From the NCBI GenBank assembly GCA_015059925.1, contig SUZL01000008.1, positions 32,683 through 96,682 of the forward strand: a stretch of 64,000 bases of DNA, in the 5' to 3' direction. The position numbers were made by a program, and so were the translations under genes. The notes below the pieces were generated by a model, which was not told the DNA's origin, made no database searches, and saw nothing but the letters and a program-made list of their open reading frames with translations. Below, in pieces: positions 16,031 to 23,394 of this stretch (position 1 is the first letter of the stretch; each line of letters begins with the position of its first letter). This stretch comes from Rikenellaceae bacterium. Lineage in GTDB: Bacteria > Bacteroidota > Bacteroidia > Bacteroidales > Rikenellaceae.

Positions 16031-17248
16031 ATGGAACGACACATCGATATAAACTCATTCGACTATCCGCTGCCCGACGAGCGAATTGCCAAATTCCCGC
16101 TCGAGAATCGCAGCGACTCAAAACTGCTCGTCTATCGCAACGGCTCAATCTCTCAGAGTCGCTTCGGAGCGCTGGCCGACCATCTGCCCGAGGGCTCGCT
16201 GCTGGTATTCAACAACACGAAGGTTATTCGCGCGCGCGTGATAATGCATAAAGAGTCGGGGGCACGCATCGAGGTATTCTGCCTCGAGCCGTCGGCACCG
16301 GCCGACTACGAGCGAGCCTTCGCCGTCAAAGGCGAGTGCGAGTGGAGCTGCATTGTGGGAAATCTGAAGAAGTGGAAGTCGGGGTATGTCTATATCGATT
16401 TCGATTACGAGGGTACGCCCGGCCGTCTGCGCGCCTTGATTAAGGAGCGCGGCGAGCGAGAGCATATAGTGCGATTTGAGTGGGATGTGGATTTGACTTT
16501 CGGCCAACTTCTGGAGCATTTGGGACGTATTCCCATCCCGCCATATCTCAACCGCGAGAGCGAGCAGATCGACCTTGTGCGCTACCAGACCGTCTATTCA
16601 AAGTTTGAGGGGTCGGTGGCAGCGCCGACTGCGGGCCTGCACTTTACCGATGAGTTGATCGCCCAGATGCGCGAGCGCGGATACGGTTTCGAGGAGGTTA
16701 CGTTGCACGTCGGAGCGGGTACGTTCCTGCCCGTGAAGAGCGACAATGCCGCCGAGCATCCGATGCACACCGAGCACTTCGAGGTGCGTCTCTCGACGCT
16801 GGAGAACCTGCTCAGGCACGAGGGGCAGATTACGGCCGTCGGAACGACCTCGGTAAGAACGCTCGAGTCGCTGCCCGTATTGGCGTGGCGCGTGCGTCAG
16901 GGGGGCGATGCGGACGTGGATCGCGTGATTGGACAGTGGGAGAGTTACGATCTGTCCGAAGATTATACGGGGCGTGAGGTGCTGGAGGATTTAATCGGAT
17001 ATATGCGAGCGAAGGGGCTGGAGCGACTGAAGGCCGCAACGCAGATTATGATTACGCCGCTCGGATTTCGGTTCCGCATCGTAAGGCGCATCATCACCAA
17101 CTTCCATCAGCCCAAATCGACGTTGCTGCTGTTGGTGTCGGCATATATTGGCGAGGAGAATTGGCGAGGGATGTATGATTATGCGTTGGAGCACGATTTT
17201 CGGTTCCTCTCTTATGGAGATTCTTCATTACTTATTTGTGATAAATAA
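16031..17248 (+). CDS. queA: S-adenosylmethionine:tRNA ribosyltransferase-isomerase
   Basis: A 405-residue QueA. It transfers and isomerises the ribosyl part of SAM onto preQ1-modified tRNA to give epoxyqueuosine, a step in queuosine synthesis at tRNA position 34. Motifs are FDYPLPDERIAKFPLENRSDSKLL at the N-terminus, GRIPIPPYLNRESEQID near residue 175, SVAAPTAGLHFTDEL near 195, HVGAGTFLPVKSDN near 230 and TNFHQPKSTLLLLVSAYIG near the C-terminus. An alternative ATG lies three codons upstream (16022). The promoter TAACTTTG fits either. No other queuosine gene is in the window, and the convergent neighbour is separated by a bidirectional terminator. Confidence 0.96.
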   Translation: MERHIDINSFDYPLPDERIAKFPLENRSDSKLLVYRNGSISQSRFGALADHLPEGSLLVFNNTKVIRARVIMHKESGARIEVFCLEPSAPADYERAFAVKGECEWSCIVGNLKKWKSGYVYIDFDYEGTPGRLRALIKERGEREHIVRFEWDVDLTFGQLLEHLGRIPIPPYLNRESEQIDLVRYQTVYSKFEGSVAAPTAGLHFTDELIAQMRERGYGFEEVTLHVGAGTFLPVKSDNAAEHPMHTEHFEVRLSTLENLLRHEGQITAVGTTSVRTLESLPVLAWRVRQGGDADVDRVIGQWESYDLSEDYTGREVLEDLIGYMRAKGLERLKAATQIMITPLGFRFRIVRRIITNFHQPKSTLLLLVSAYIGEENWRGMYDYALEHDFRFLSYGDSSLLICDK

Positions 17249-17276
17249 AAAAGGCTGCATTGAGCAGCCTTTTTTA
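17247..17276. terminator. Bidirectional terminator downstream of queA
   Basis: AAGGCTGC and GCAGCCTT pair, with A and T runs on both sides. Confidence 0.9.
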
Positions 17277-18119
17277 TTTCACATAAATGATATTCGACAC
17301 CGACCTCTCGCCCCTATGGTCGAAGAGTTTGTTATCGCAGGGGTAGTTCACAACGCCGTTGTCGGCTGCGCCCTTGATCCAGAGTGTGGTTGAGCCTCCG
17401 CCATCGAGGTTGAGGGCATCCTCCGCACCCAACACGCGCACCAAGTAGGCCAACTCGGGAATACTCATTCCTGCGGCATTACCCTCCGAGCGGCCATCGA
17501 CCGTCAGCAGCACTACCGTGCCATCGACCTTGGTGAAGATAGCACTGCGGGGGTGGCGCGTGGTAATGAAATCCTCTCGGCAACTGCTCCAGTCGCTCTG
17601 CTCGCCATCCTCCATAAGCATCGGGCCCGAGGCTAAGACCGTACCCTTGCGCTGGGTGTAGCCCTGCTCGATCTCGCGGCTCCAAGCGATAAGCTCGACC
17701 TTGCCTCGCTTCTCGCGCACGGCTCCCGTAACGCGGGTGTTGAACTCGCTTTCGGTCGTGGCGTCGATAACCTTGTCATCGACCTTGTAGAAGCAGACCG
17801 AATTGCCCTTCTTCATATCGTAGAACGAGCCGTTGATGGCGGCCACGGCTCCGTGCGAGGTGGCCTGCTCGCTGGTCTTGATCATACCCGCATTGCCGGC
17901 GATGCCCACGCGACGCTTGGCCGAGGGTGCGATCTCGACGAGCGAGATGGACTGCGTGCTGCCGTAGAGCTCCTTGATCTGTGCCTGCTTGAGTGTAATG
18001 CCCACCGCTGTGGTGCTCTCGCGCCAGTCGGCTCGCACTATTCTAAGCGAGTCGTTCTGCGCCACTGCGAGCGAAAGGGTAAATAGCGCAAGCAGTAGCG
18101 TGAAGATACACCGTTTCAT
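17274..18119 (-). CDS. Phosphodiester glycosidase (NAGPA/DUF2233) family secreted protein
   Basis: A 281-residue protein with a signal peptide (residues 1-20, cut after AVA). The remainder belongs to the phosphodiester glycosidase family, whose mammalian member uncovers mannose-6-phosphate by removing GlcNAc. Bacterial members act on glycan phosphodiesters or are unassigned. Conserved features are AAINGSFYDMKKGNSVCFYKVD near residue 95, HPRSAIFTKVDGTVVLLTVDGR near 195 and the C-terminal LNLDGGGSTTLWI. It is periplasmic or surface-exposed. Its start lies 2 bp after the cyclophilin stop, so it is the third gene of an operon with a WbsX-type protein and a prolyl isomerase. Confidence 0.85.
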   Translation of the reverse strand: MKRCIFTLLLALFTLSLAVAQNDSLRIVRADWRESTTAVGITLKQAQIKELYGSTQSISLVEIAPSAKRRVGIAGNAGMIKTSEQATSHGAVAAINGSFYDMKKGNSVCFYKVDDKVIDATTESEFNTRVTGAVREKRGKVELIAWSREIEQGYTQRKGTVLASGPMLMEDGEQSDWSSCREDFITTRHPRSAIFTKVDGTVVLLTVDGRSEGNAAGMSIPELAYLVRVLGAEDALNLDGGGSTTLWIKGAADNGVVNYPCDNKLFDHRGERSVSNIIYVK

Positions 18120-18121
18120 AG

Positions 18122-18559
18122 CTACTCCTCGACGATGCTAACCGAGAGAATCAGATCGCCCGGGCGGATGTCGTCGATCACGTCCAAGCCCTCGACAACC
18201 TTGCCGAAGCAGGTGTGAACGCCATCCAGATGCTGTGTGTTCTGGCGGTTGTGGCAGATGAAGAACTGCGAGCCGCCCGTATCCTTGCCGCGATGAGCCA
18301 TCGACATCACGCCGCGATCGTGGTACTGACGCTCGGCCGAAGTCTCGCAGGGGATGGTGTAGCCCGGGCCACCTGCGCCGTTGCCGATCGGGCAGCCGCC
18401 CTGAATCACGAACGAGGGAATGACGCGGTGGAAGGTCAGGCCATCATAGAAGCGGCTCTCGGCCAGCTTGATGAAGTTCTGGGCGGTGATGGGAGTCTCT
18501 TCGGTGTAGAGCTCGGCCTTCATATCGCCTTTCTCGGTAGAGATGATTGCGTATTTCAT
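18122..18559 (-). CDS. Cyclophilin-type peptidyl-prolyl cis-trans isomerase
   Basis: A 145-residue single-domain cyclophilin that speeds cis-trans isomerisation at proline. Core motifs are [19 protein letters not shown] with the catalytic Arg, [17 protein letters not shown] and [15 protein letters not shown]. There is no signal peptide, so it is probably cytoplasmic, in contrast to its exported neighbours. The gap to the upstream WbsX-type gene is 36 bp with no promoter consensus, and only 2 bp separate it from the downstream gene, so it is in the middle of a three-gene operon. Confidence 0.95.
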   Translation of the reverse strand: MKYAIISTEKGDMKAELYTEETPITAQNFIKLAESRFYDGLTFHRVIPSFVIQGGCPIGNGAGGPGYTIPCETSAERQYHDRGVMSMAHRGKDTGGSQFFICHNRQNTQHLDGVHTCFGKVVEGLDVIDDIRPGDLILSVSIVEE

Positions 18560-18595
18560 AATATTTTCTTTGTGTTATTGTTTTCAAATAGCATA

Positions 18596-19774
18596 TTATT
18601 TCTCTTTTACGGGGCCGAAAACATCCTTTACGGCCTCCAGCCAGCCGTAGCCCCAGTAGCGGTCGGGCAACAGGTAGCTGCCTTCAACCCACTCGTTCCA
18701 CGCGTTGATCATAACAAACTTCGGCTGCTCGGGATGATCGTCGGCGTATCGCTTGGCCTCGAGGAGGAAGTTCTTGAACGCCTCGGGTGAGTGGTTGAAA
18801 CGTGTAACGTCGTTCTCGCCCTTTGCGGGGAATCGGGGTGTGTCGTCCCAGCCGATAGATACGGTGGGGAATACGGGAATATCCATATAGCTGTCCCATC
18901 CGTTGCGGTAGTCGATGGCATTCTGGCCGTGACGCATATAGTCGGGATCGAAGCCACCCATATTATATAATGCCCAGCTGTCGGGCTTGAGGAACATTCT
19001 GTTATCGACGTTCGCCTTTGTGCCCTCGTTGAGCGGGAAGCCGCCGCCGTCCATCATCATATAGTGCATATCGGGGAAACCAGCCTTGCGAACCTCGCTG
19101 CGCATATACTCCATAGCCTCTACGGCAGCCTCCTTGGTGCCGAAGCTCTTGATGAAGTTGTCGGTGCTGAAGATTGCGAAGACGGGGCAGCCGTCAATCT
19201 TCGTGTAGTTGGGACGCTTGAAATACTGGTTAATGACTCTATCGACAATCTTGGGGAAGTCGTTGGGGTCGATTGCTCCGTGCCACAGGATCGACTCATC
19301 GTCCTGCCACTTGTGGTAGTTCCAGTAGTTGTGCTTGACGTCGTGGTTGGCCCACATAATGAAGAACTCCATCTTCTCATTCGACGGGGCCTTCAAGAAA
19401 CCGTCGTTCAGGGCGCTCTCAAGATAGGGGTAGTGGTCGAACCAGTACCAATCGTAAACGAACGTATTGACGCCATACTCCAGCGCTGTCTGAATCCACT
19501 TCTCGACAACCACGGGGTCGTTGTCCATCTCGTAGCCCCACAGAGGCTGCTTGGGCTGGTAGTGTCCCGGGAAACGGGGGTCGCCCTTCTGGATAACCTC
19601 CCACTCGCCGATGCCCTGCTCCCAGTTGGTGCGGCCTAATGAATCGTCGTGGCACGAGGGCCATATAAATGCGCATACGCGATAATCGTCCGCGACAGGG
19701 GCAGCGGGCTTTGTGTTGCAGCCATAGGCAAAAGCTAAGATGACTGCACAAAAAATCAAAATACCTTTTTTCAT
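18596..19774 (-). CDS. GH99-like (WbsX family) lipoprotein
   Basis: A 392-residue lipoprotein with lipobox FAYGC at Cys19. The mature part matches the WbsX/GH99-like family: WEVIQKGDPRFPGHYQPKQPLWGYEMD, then NTFVYDWYWFDH near residue 125, MWANHD near 165 and the C-terminal NAWNEWVEGSYLLPD with the conserved Glu pair. GH99 enzymes are endo-alpha-mannanases; the WbsX branch occurs in O-antigen loci and as secreted proteins and its activity is mostly unproven. It heads an operon with a cyclophilin and a phosphodiester-glycosidase-like protein, behind a TATTTTTG element. Confidence 0.85.
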   Translation of the reverse strand: MKKGILIFCAVILAFAYGCNTKPAAPVADDYRVCAFIWPSCHDDSLGRTNWEQGIGEWEVIQKGDPRFPGHYQPKQPLWGYEMDNDPVVVEKWIQTALEYGVNTFVYDWYWFDHYPYLESALNDGFLKAPSNEKMEFFIMWANHDVKHNYWNYHKWQDDESILWHGAIDPNDFPKIVDRVINQYFKRPNYTKIDGCPVFAIFSTDNFIKSFGTKEAAVEAMEYMRSEVRKAGFPDMHYMMMDGGGFPLNEGTKANVDNRMFLKPDSWALYNMGGFDPDYMRHGQNAIDYRNGWDSYMDIPVFPTVSIGWDDTPRFPAKGENDVTRFNHSPEAFKNFLLEAKRYADDHPEQPKFVMINAWNEWVEGSYLLPDRYWGYGWLEAVKDVFGPVKEK

Positions 19775-19801
19775 ATCTGTTTGTTTTTACGGTTTCTCGA
19801 A

Positions 19802-19809
19802 CAAAAATA
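19802..19809 (-). promoter_or_regulatory. -7 element TATTTTTG, WbsX operon promoter
   Basis: Exact consensus on the minus strand, 27 bp upstream of the ATG. Confidence 0.7.
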
Positions 19810-19928
19810 CGAATTTTATCGTGAACCCCAAAATATATTTTATGCGATAATGATAGCTAAAAGTGCCTTTTTTTTATAAAAATGGAAATATAAATGCCTT
19901 TTTTGTGATGTTGTAAAAGAAAAAATAC

Positions 19929-19936
19929 TATCTTTG
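19929..19936 (+). promoter_or_regulatory. -7 element TATCTTTG for the SDR gene
   Basis: Exact consensus. It overlaps the start of the longest reading frame (19934) and so supports the ATG at 19961. Confidence 0.75.
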
Positions 19937-19960
19937 CATAAAATATCGAAGAGATCTCGT

Positions 19961-20902
19961 ATGAAAAAAATTCTTATTGTAGGTGCAGGCGGCCAGATTG
20001 GATCGGAGCTTACCGGTTATCTGCGTGGTATCTATGGCGACTCGAATGTTATTGCGGCCGACCTTAGACACAATGAGGCGTTGTCCGGCGACGGCCCCTT
20101 CATTCAGATGGATGCCTTAGATCGTGATCGATTTGCCTATGCCGTACATAAGAATGGCGTGGACACCATCTTCAACCTCGTGGCGCTGCTCTCGGCAACG
20201 GGCGAGAAGAACCCCCAGCTGGCGTGGAACATCAATATGGGCGCGCTGAACAACTCGCTCGAGATTGCACGCGAGTATGGCTGTTCGCTCTTTACCCCCT
20301 CTTCGATTGGTGCCTTCGGTGGCGACTTCCCGCGCAACAACACTCCGCAGGATGTGGTGATGCAGCCCGATACGATGTATGGCGTATGTAAGGTTACGGG
20401 CGAGTTGCTCTCGAATTACTACTACACCCGCTACGGCGTGGATACCCGCTCGGTGCGTTTCCCGGGAATCATCTCGAACGTAACGCTGCCCGGTGGCGGT
20501 ACGACGGATTACGCCGTTGAGATCTATTACGCAGCCGTGAAGGGCGAGAAGTTTGTCTGCCCGGTGCGTGATGTTTATATGGATATGATGTATATGCCCG
20601 ACGCGCTGCGCGCTATGGCCGAGTTGATGGAGGCTGACCCCAACAAGTTGCGCCACCGCAATAGCTTCAACATCGCGTCGATGAGTTTTACACCCGATAT
20701 TATTTATAATGAGATTCGTAAGCGCATCCCCGATTTTAGGATGACTTACCGTATCGACCCCGTCAAGCAGAACATCGCCGAGAGCTGGCCCAACAGTCTC
20801 GATGATTCGTGCGCCCGTGAGGAGTGGGGTTGGAAGCCGCAGTGGGATCTCTCGTCGATGACCGACGATATGCTGGCGGCTATCAGAAAAAAGAATCTTT
20901 AG
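19961..20902 (+). CDS. L-threonine 3-dehydrogenase-type NAD-dependent epimerase/dehydratase (SDR)
   Basis: A 313-residue extended short-chain dehydrogenase. The N-terminal Rossmann motif is KKILIVGAGGQIGSEL. The catalytic pair is seen as MYGVCKVTGE (YxxxK) with an upstream Ser in TPSSIGAFG. The VRFPGIIS, GGTTDYAVEIYY and YMDMMYMPDALRAM segments match the SDR-type threonine dehydrogenases of this phylum, which oxidise L-threonine to 2-amino-3-ketobutyrate. The partner ligase (kbl) is not nearby. The ATG at 19961 is supported by the promoter position. It is monocistronic, with a terminator after it. Confidence 0.85.
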   Translation: MKKILIVGAGGQIGSELTGYLRGIYGDSNVIAADLRHNEALSGDGPFIQMDALDRDRFAYAVHKNGVDTIFNLVALLSATGEKNPQLAWNINMGALNNSLEIAREYGCSLFTPSSIGAFGGDFPRNNTPQDVVMQPDTMYGVCKVTGELLSNYYYTRYGVDTRSVRFPGIISNVTLPGGGTTDYAVEIYYAAVKGEKFVCPVRDVYMDMMYMPDALRAMAELMEADPNKLRHRNSFNIASMSFTPDIIYNEIRKRIPDFRMTYRIDPVKQNIAESWPNSLDDSCAREEWGWKPQWDLSSMTDDMLAAIRKKNL

Positions 20903-20932
20903 CGATAAAGATAATTGTAATAGTTGAGTGAG

Positions 20933-20964
20933 GCAAGGGTTCCCTTCGGGGAGCCCTTGCTGAT
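20933..20964 (+). terminator. Terminator after the SDR gene
   Basis: GCAAGGG and CCCTTGC pair with an inner TCCC/GGGA stem. The T run is short, so termination strength is uncertain. Confidence 0.65.
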
Positions 20965-20985
20965 TATATAGGTCTGTAATTATCT

Positions 20986-21043
20986 TATGCTGCGGTTTTG
21001 GCGTGTCGCAAGCCTTTTGAAATCCCTTTTGTTATACGACTTC
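20986..21043 (+). repeat. Dispersed repeat, copy D (right half only)
   Basis: tatgctgcggttttggcg begins the match, which continues through tcgcaagcctt and ends gttatacgacttc. The first part resembles copies A and B; the rest resembles copy C, so it looks like an intermediate variant. The left arm is missing. Confidence 0.65.
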
Positions 21044-21167
21044 GGTAGGAGGGGAGGGCTGCTTCGCAGATTTTGTGAGATGGGGTGAGATGATGGTAAA
21101 AATATTATTAATCGGTGGGGATGATAAAAATAGACGAAAAAATAGTAGTTTTATCTATTAAAAATTG

Positions 21168-21175
21168 TATTTTTG
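21168..21175 (+). promoter_or_regulatory. -7 element TATTTTTG, DUF5020-permease promoter
   Basis: Exact consensus, 29 bp upstream of the ATG at 21205. It excludes the longer frame beginning at 21115. Confidence 0.72.
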
Positions 21176-21204
21176 TAAACAGCTCAATCAAAAAAAACAG
21201 CGAT

Positions 21205-21945
21205 ATGAAAAAACTGCTCGCCATCATCGTCCTTGCGTTTCTGGCCGTGGGAGCTTCGGCACAGAACCTTCAATTCCATTACGATCTGGGACGCGGCATC
21301 TACAACGAATTGGACAAGACGGCCGATTCGTATGGCCGTCCGACGCTCACCACAACCGTCGAAATGTTCCGTGCCGACTCGTTCGGTAGCACATTCTTCT
21401 TCATCGACTTGGACTATTCGTCGGGTGTGAAGGGTGCATATTGGGAGCTTGCGCGCGAACTCTGCTTCTGGCAGGATAGCAAGCTCAATTGGCTCTCGGC
21501 ACACCTCGAGTACAACGGTGGAATGAGCAACGCGGCGGGGTCGTACAACGACAGCTGGCTGGCGGGTGCGACATACTCGGGCCACTCGAAGGATTTCAGC
21601 AAGACGTGGTCAATCTCGTTGATGTATAAGTATATCCCCCACACGGTTAGTGCCGCAGGAGAGAGCGAGGAGCACAACTTCCAGCTGACGGGTGTCTGGG
21701 GATTGAACTTCGCCAAGGGTTGGTGCACCTTCTCTGGCTTTATCGATTTCTGGCGCGAGCATCGTGCTTGGCAGAACACTTCGCACATCCTTCTGGCCGA
21801 GCCGCAGTTCTGGGTGAATCTGAACAATATCAAGGGCTGGGACAATGTGCATCTGAGCATCGGTAGCGAGGTTGAGGTTTCGAACAACTTCGTGGCCAAG
21901 GGATTCTATGCCATCCCCACGCTTGCGGCCAAGTGGACTTTCTGA
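21205..21945 (+). CDS. DUF5020 outer-membrane beta-barrel protein, possible nucleobase/nucleoside channel
   Basis: A 246-residue exported protein. The signal peptide covers residues 1-20 (cleavage after ASA). The mature chain is a series of amphipathic strands rich in W, Y and F, ending in F, as in outer-membrane barrels. The start NLQFHYDLGRG and the segment TTVEMFRADSFGSTFFFIDLDY fit DUF5020, a family that looks similar to Tsx nucleoside channels. The next gene, 21 bp on, is a purine-type permease, which supports a role in letting nucleobases or nucleosides cross the outer membrane. That role is inferred from context. The start follows from the promoter position. Confidence 0.8.
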   Translation: MKKLLAIIVLAFLAVGASAQNLQFHYDLGRGIYNELDKTADSYGRPTLTTTVEMFRADSFGSTFFFIDLDYSSGVKGAYWELARELCFWQDSKLNWLSAHLEYNGGMSNAAGSYNDSWLAGATYSGHSKDFSKTWSISLMYKYIPHTVSAAGESEEHNFQLTGVWGLNFAKGWCTFSGFIDFWREHRAWQNTSHILLAEPQFWVNLNNIKGWDNVHLSIGSEVEVSNNFVAKGFYAIPTLAAKWTF

Positions 21946-21966
21946 TAATATCTAAAACTTACAAAT

Positions 21967-23259
21967 ATGCTTAAAAAACTTTTTGGATTCGATGAGAAGG
22001 TAACCACCGTTCGCACCGAGATTTTGGCGGGCGTAACAACCTTCCTGACGATGTCTTACATCCTTGCCGTTAACCCCGGAATGTTCAGCCAGCTGGAGGG
22101 TATGACGGCGGGTGCGGTGTTCACCGCTACGGCGCTGGCCGCGATTGTTGGTTCGTTGGCGATGGCCCTTTGGGGAAAAATGCCATTCGGATTGGCTCCC
22201 GGTATGGGTCTTAACGCATTTTTCGTCTATACCGTATGTATGGGTATGGGCTACTCGTGGCAGTTTGCGCTGACGGCGGTATTTATCGAGGGATTGATAT
22301 TTATACTGCTCACGCTCACCAACTTGCGTGAGGCCATAGTGAACGCCATCCCCGCCTCGCTGAAGAATGCAATAGGCGCGGGTATCGGACTCTTCATCGC
22401 CTTTATCGGTCTGCAGAATGCGGGTATTATCATCAATAACGACTCCACGCTCGTAACGCTCGGCCAGATCACGTCGGGTGCGCCGCTGCTGGCGATGATC
22501 GGTCTGGTAATCACGGGCCTGCTGACGGTGAAGAACGTGCGTGGCGGTCTGCTGATCGGTATTTTGGCAACGACCGTGATCGGTATTCCGATGGGCCTGA
22601 CGGACTATAACGGTGTGCTGTCGATGCCGCACTCGTTGTCGGATATAGCCTTCCAGTTTGAGTGGGAGAATATCTTTACGCTCGATATGGTTGTAGTGGT
22701 CTTTACGTTCCTCTTTATCGATATGTTCGATACGATCGGAACGTTGGTGGGTGTCTGCACCAAGGCCAATATGATCGGCCCCGATGGTCGTATTCCGCGC
22801 GTGAAGCAGGCATTTATGGCCGACGCTATCGCCACTACGGTAGGCGCGTGCCTCGGAACTTCAACCACGACGACATACGTCGAGAGCGCATCGGGTGTGG
22901 CGCAGGGTGGCCGCTCGGGTTTGACGGCTTTTGCCGTTGCCTGCTGCTTCGCTATCGCACTCTTCTTCTCGCCCCTGTTCCTCGCCATTCCTTCGGCAGC
23001 GACGGCCCCCGTGCTGATTATCGTGGGGTTGTTTATGCTCAGCCCCATTAAGAATATCGCGCTCGAGGATTATGCCGAGTCGATCCCCGCCTTTATCACC
23101 ATCGTGATGATGCCGATGGCATACTCGATCTCGGACGGTATTCTGATCGGTATGATTACATACGTTGTACTCAATATGTTGTGCGGCAACTTCAAGCGCA
23201 TTACGCCGACGATGTATGTGCTGGCCGTACTCTTCATTCTGAAGTACATCTTCATTTAA
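21967..23259 (+). CDS. NCS2-family (AzgA-like) purine permease
   Basis: A 430-residue inner-membrane transporter with about 12-14 helices. It fits the AzgA/PbuG branch of the NCS2 family: the N-terminus reads TEILAGVTTFLTMSYILAVNP, followed by GLAPGMGLNAFFVYTVCMGMGYSW, TFLFIDMFDTIGTLVG and STTTTYVESASGVAQGGRSGLTA. Members of this branch carry adenine, guanine or hypoxanthine with protons. It shares a transcript with the DUF5020 outer-membrane protein 21 bp upstream, giving a plausible two-membrane uptake pair. A strong terminator follows. Confidence 0.93.
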   Translation: MLKKLFGFDEKVTTVRTEILAGVTTFLTMSYILAVNPGMFSQLEGMTAGAVFTATALAAIVGSLAMALWGKMPFGLAPGMGLNAFFVYTVCMGMGYSWQFALTAVFIEGLIFILLTLTNLREAIVNAIPASLKNAIGAGIGLFIAFIGLQNAGIIINNDSTLVTLGQITSGAPLLAMIGLVITGLLTVKNVRGGLLIGILATTVIGIPMGLTDYNGVLSMPHSLSDIAFQFEWENIFTLDMVVVVFTFLFIDMFDTIGTLVGVCTKANMIGPDGRIPRVKQAFMADAIATTVGACLGTSTTTTYVESASGVAQGGRSGLTAFAVACCFAIALFFSPLFLAIPSAATAPVLIIVGLFMLSPIKNIALEDYAESIPAFITIVMMPMAYSISDGILIGMITYVVLNMLCGNFKRITPTMYVLAVLFILKYIFI

Positions 23260-23284
23260 GGGATTATAATAGTCGTAGAATAGG

Positions 23285-23323
23285 GAGGGTGCTTGATAAA
23301 TTTCGTAGCACCCTCTTTTTTTT
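23285..23323 (+). terminator. Terminator after the purine permease gene
   Basis: AGGGTGC and GCACCCT pair around a 15-nt loop, followed by eight T residues. Confidence 0.88.
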
Positions 23324-23357
23324 GATTTATATCAAGTGTGGAGAGCCGATAATGTCG

Positions 23358-23365
23358 TATCTTTG
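23358..23365 (+). promoter_or_regulatory. -7 element TATCTTTG, TonB-dependent receptor promoter
   Basis: Exact consensus, 29 bp upstream of the ATG at 23395. Confidence 0.72.
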
Positions 23366-23394
23366 TAAAAAGCGAACTCTCAAATCATTATGCT

